From NCBI RefSeq assembly GCF_002213415.1, contig NZ_NJGU01000015.1, forward strand, positions 1 to 64,000: 64,000 nucleotides of DNA, in the 5' to 3' direction. Position numbers and translations under genes: made by a program. A model generated the notes under the pieces. The model saw only the letters and a list, made by a program, of their open reading frames with translations. It was not told the DNA's origin and ran no database searches. Source of the stretch: Herbaspirillum robiniae. GTDB taxonomy: Bacteria; Pseudomonadota; Gammaproteobacteria; Burkholderiales; Burkholderiaceae_D. How positions within the stretch are numbered: position 1 is the stretch's first letter; the number at the start of each line of letters is the position of its first letter. Shown here piece by piece: positions 63,892 to 64,000 of the stretch.

Positions 63892-64000
63892 ATGAATTAC
63901 TCGGGCAAACACGTTCTGGTGCTCGGACTCGGCGAGTCCGGCCTGGCAATGGCGCGGTGGCTGGTCTACTGCGGCGCCGGCGTGCGCGTGGCCGATACGC
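63892..64000 (+). CDS. murD: MurD, UDP-MurNAc-L-Ala:D-Glu ligase, N-terminal start only
   Basis: The frame begins at the ATG at 63892 after an AGCAGGAAAG site and runs off the window after 36 codons. It reads MNYSGKHVLVLGLGESGLAM and then a second Rossmann strand (GAGVRVADT), typical of the MurD N-terminal domain that holds the UDP ligand. Position right after mraY agrees with the usual order. Only the first domain start is visible. Confidence 0.9.
   Translation, partial: MNYSGKHVLVLGLGESGLAMARWLVYCGAGVRVADT

Noticed and set aside
1..64000. tRNA and rRNA genes
   Set aside because: No tRNA cloverleaf or rRNA core sequence was noticed on either strand, although weak cases could be missed by eye.

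Overview
The window is GC-rich (roughly 65 to 68 percent by eye) and reads as the chromosome of a betaproteobacterium, most likely an Oxalobacteraceae member close to Herbaspirillum. The reasons are the division and cell-wall cluster in the order mraZ, rsmH, ftsL, ftsI, murE, murF, mraY, murD, a class A RNase P RNA, a type VI secretion cluster of the DUF2169/DUF3540/DUF4150 type, and paired DUF1120 secreted proteins. The genus is an inference from gene content and protein style, not from a search.

Positions 1 to 30050 hold most of a type VI secretion system (T6SS). It runs from the tail of hcp (tssD) through tssE, tssF, tssG and clpV (tssH). An effector-delivery island follows: vgrG, a DUF2169 and pentapeptide-repeat adaptor, a second pentapeptide-repeat protein, a DUF3540 protein, a DUF4150 PAAR-like tip, a second vgrG and an unknown protein. 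One gene on the opposite strand encodes a glycine-zipper envelope protein. Then come the membrane complex and baseplate genes tssJ, tssK, tssL and tssM, a hybrid histidine kinase with its OmpR-type partner, and tssA. The sheath genes tssB and tssC are not here and probably lie upstream of hcp. Both VgrG proteins carry a long C-terminal extension with two hydrophobic helices, the most unusual protein feature of the region.

Positions 30051 to 31077 are non-coding and contain a four-unit array of REP-like hairpin pairs nested with nine short repeats. A SulP transporter and a DUF1993 gene follow as a convergent pair separated by two terminators. Positions 33362 to 41736 are a tripartite RND efflux operon on the minus strand (alpha/beta hydrolase-like protein, adaptor, pump, outer-membrane channel) with a divergent LysR regulator. 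The hydrolase-like protein has Asp where its family has the nucleophilic Ser.

Positions 41737 to 55055 are a metabolic and regulatory stretch. It has an AraC regulator with a likely direct-repeat operator, an aldo/keto reductase, an unknown membrane-anchored protein, an HpcH/HpaI aldolase and a DadA-like D-amino acid dehydrogenase. Next are two paralogous amino-acid-type binding proteins, the RNase P RNA, a 3-hydroxyisobutyryl-CoA hydrolase-like enzyme, a TetR and NTF2-like operon with an 18-bp palindromic operator, and two tandem DUF1120 proteins.

Positions 55203 to 64000 hold an HU gene and then the start of the division and cell-wall cluster. It opens with an AT-richer leader carrying four 10-bp-phased MraZ-type repeats and runs off the window inside murD.
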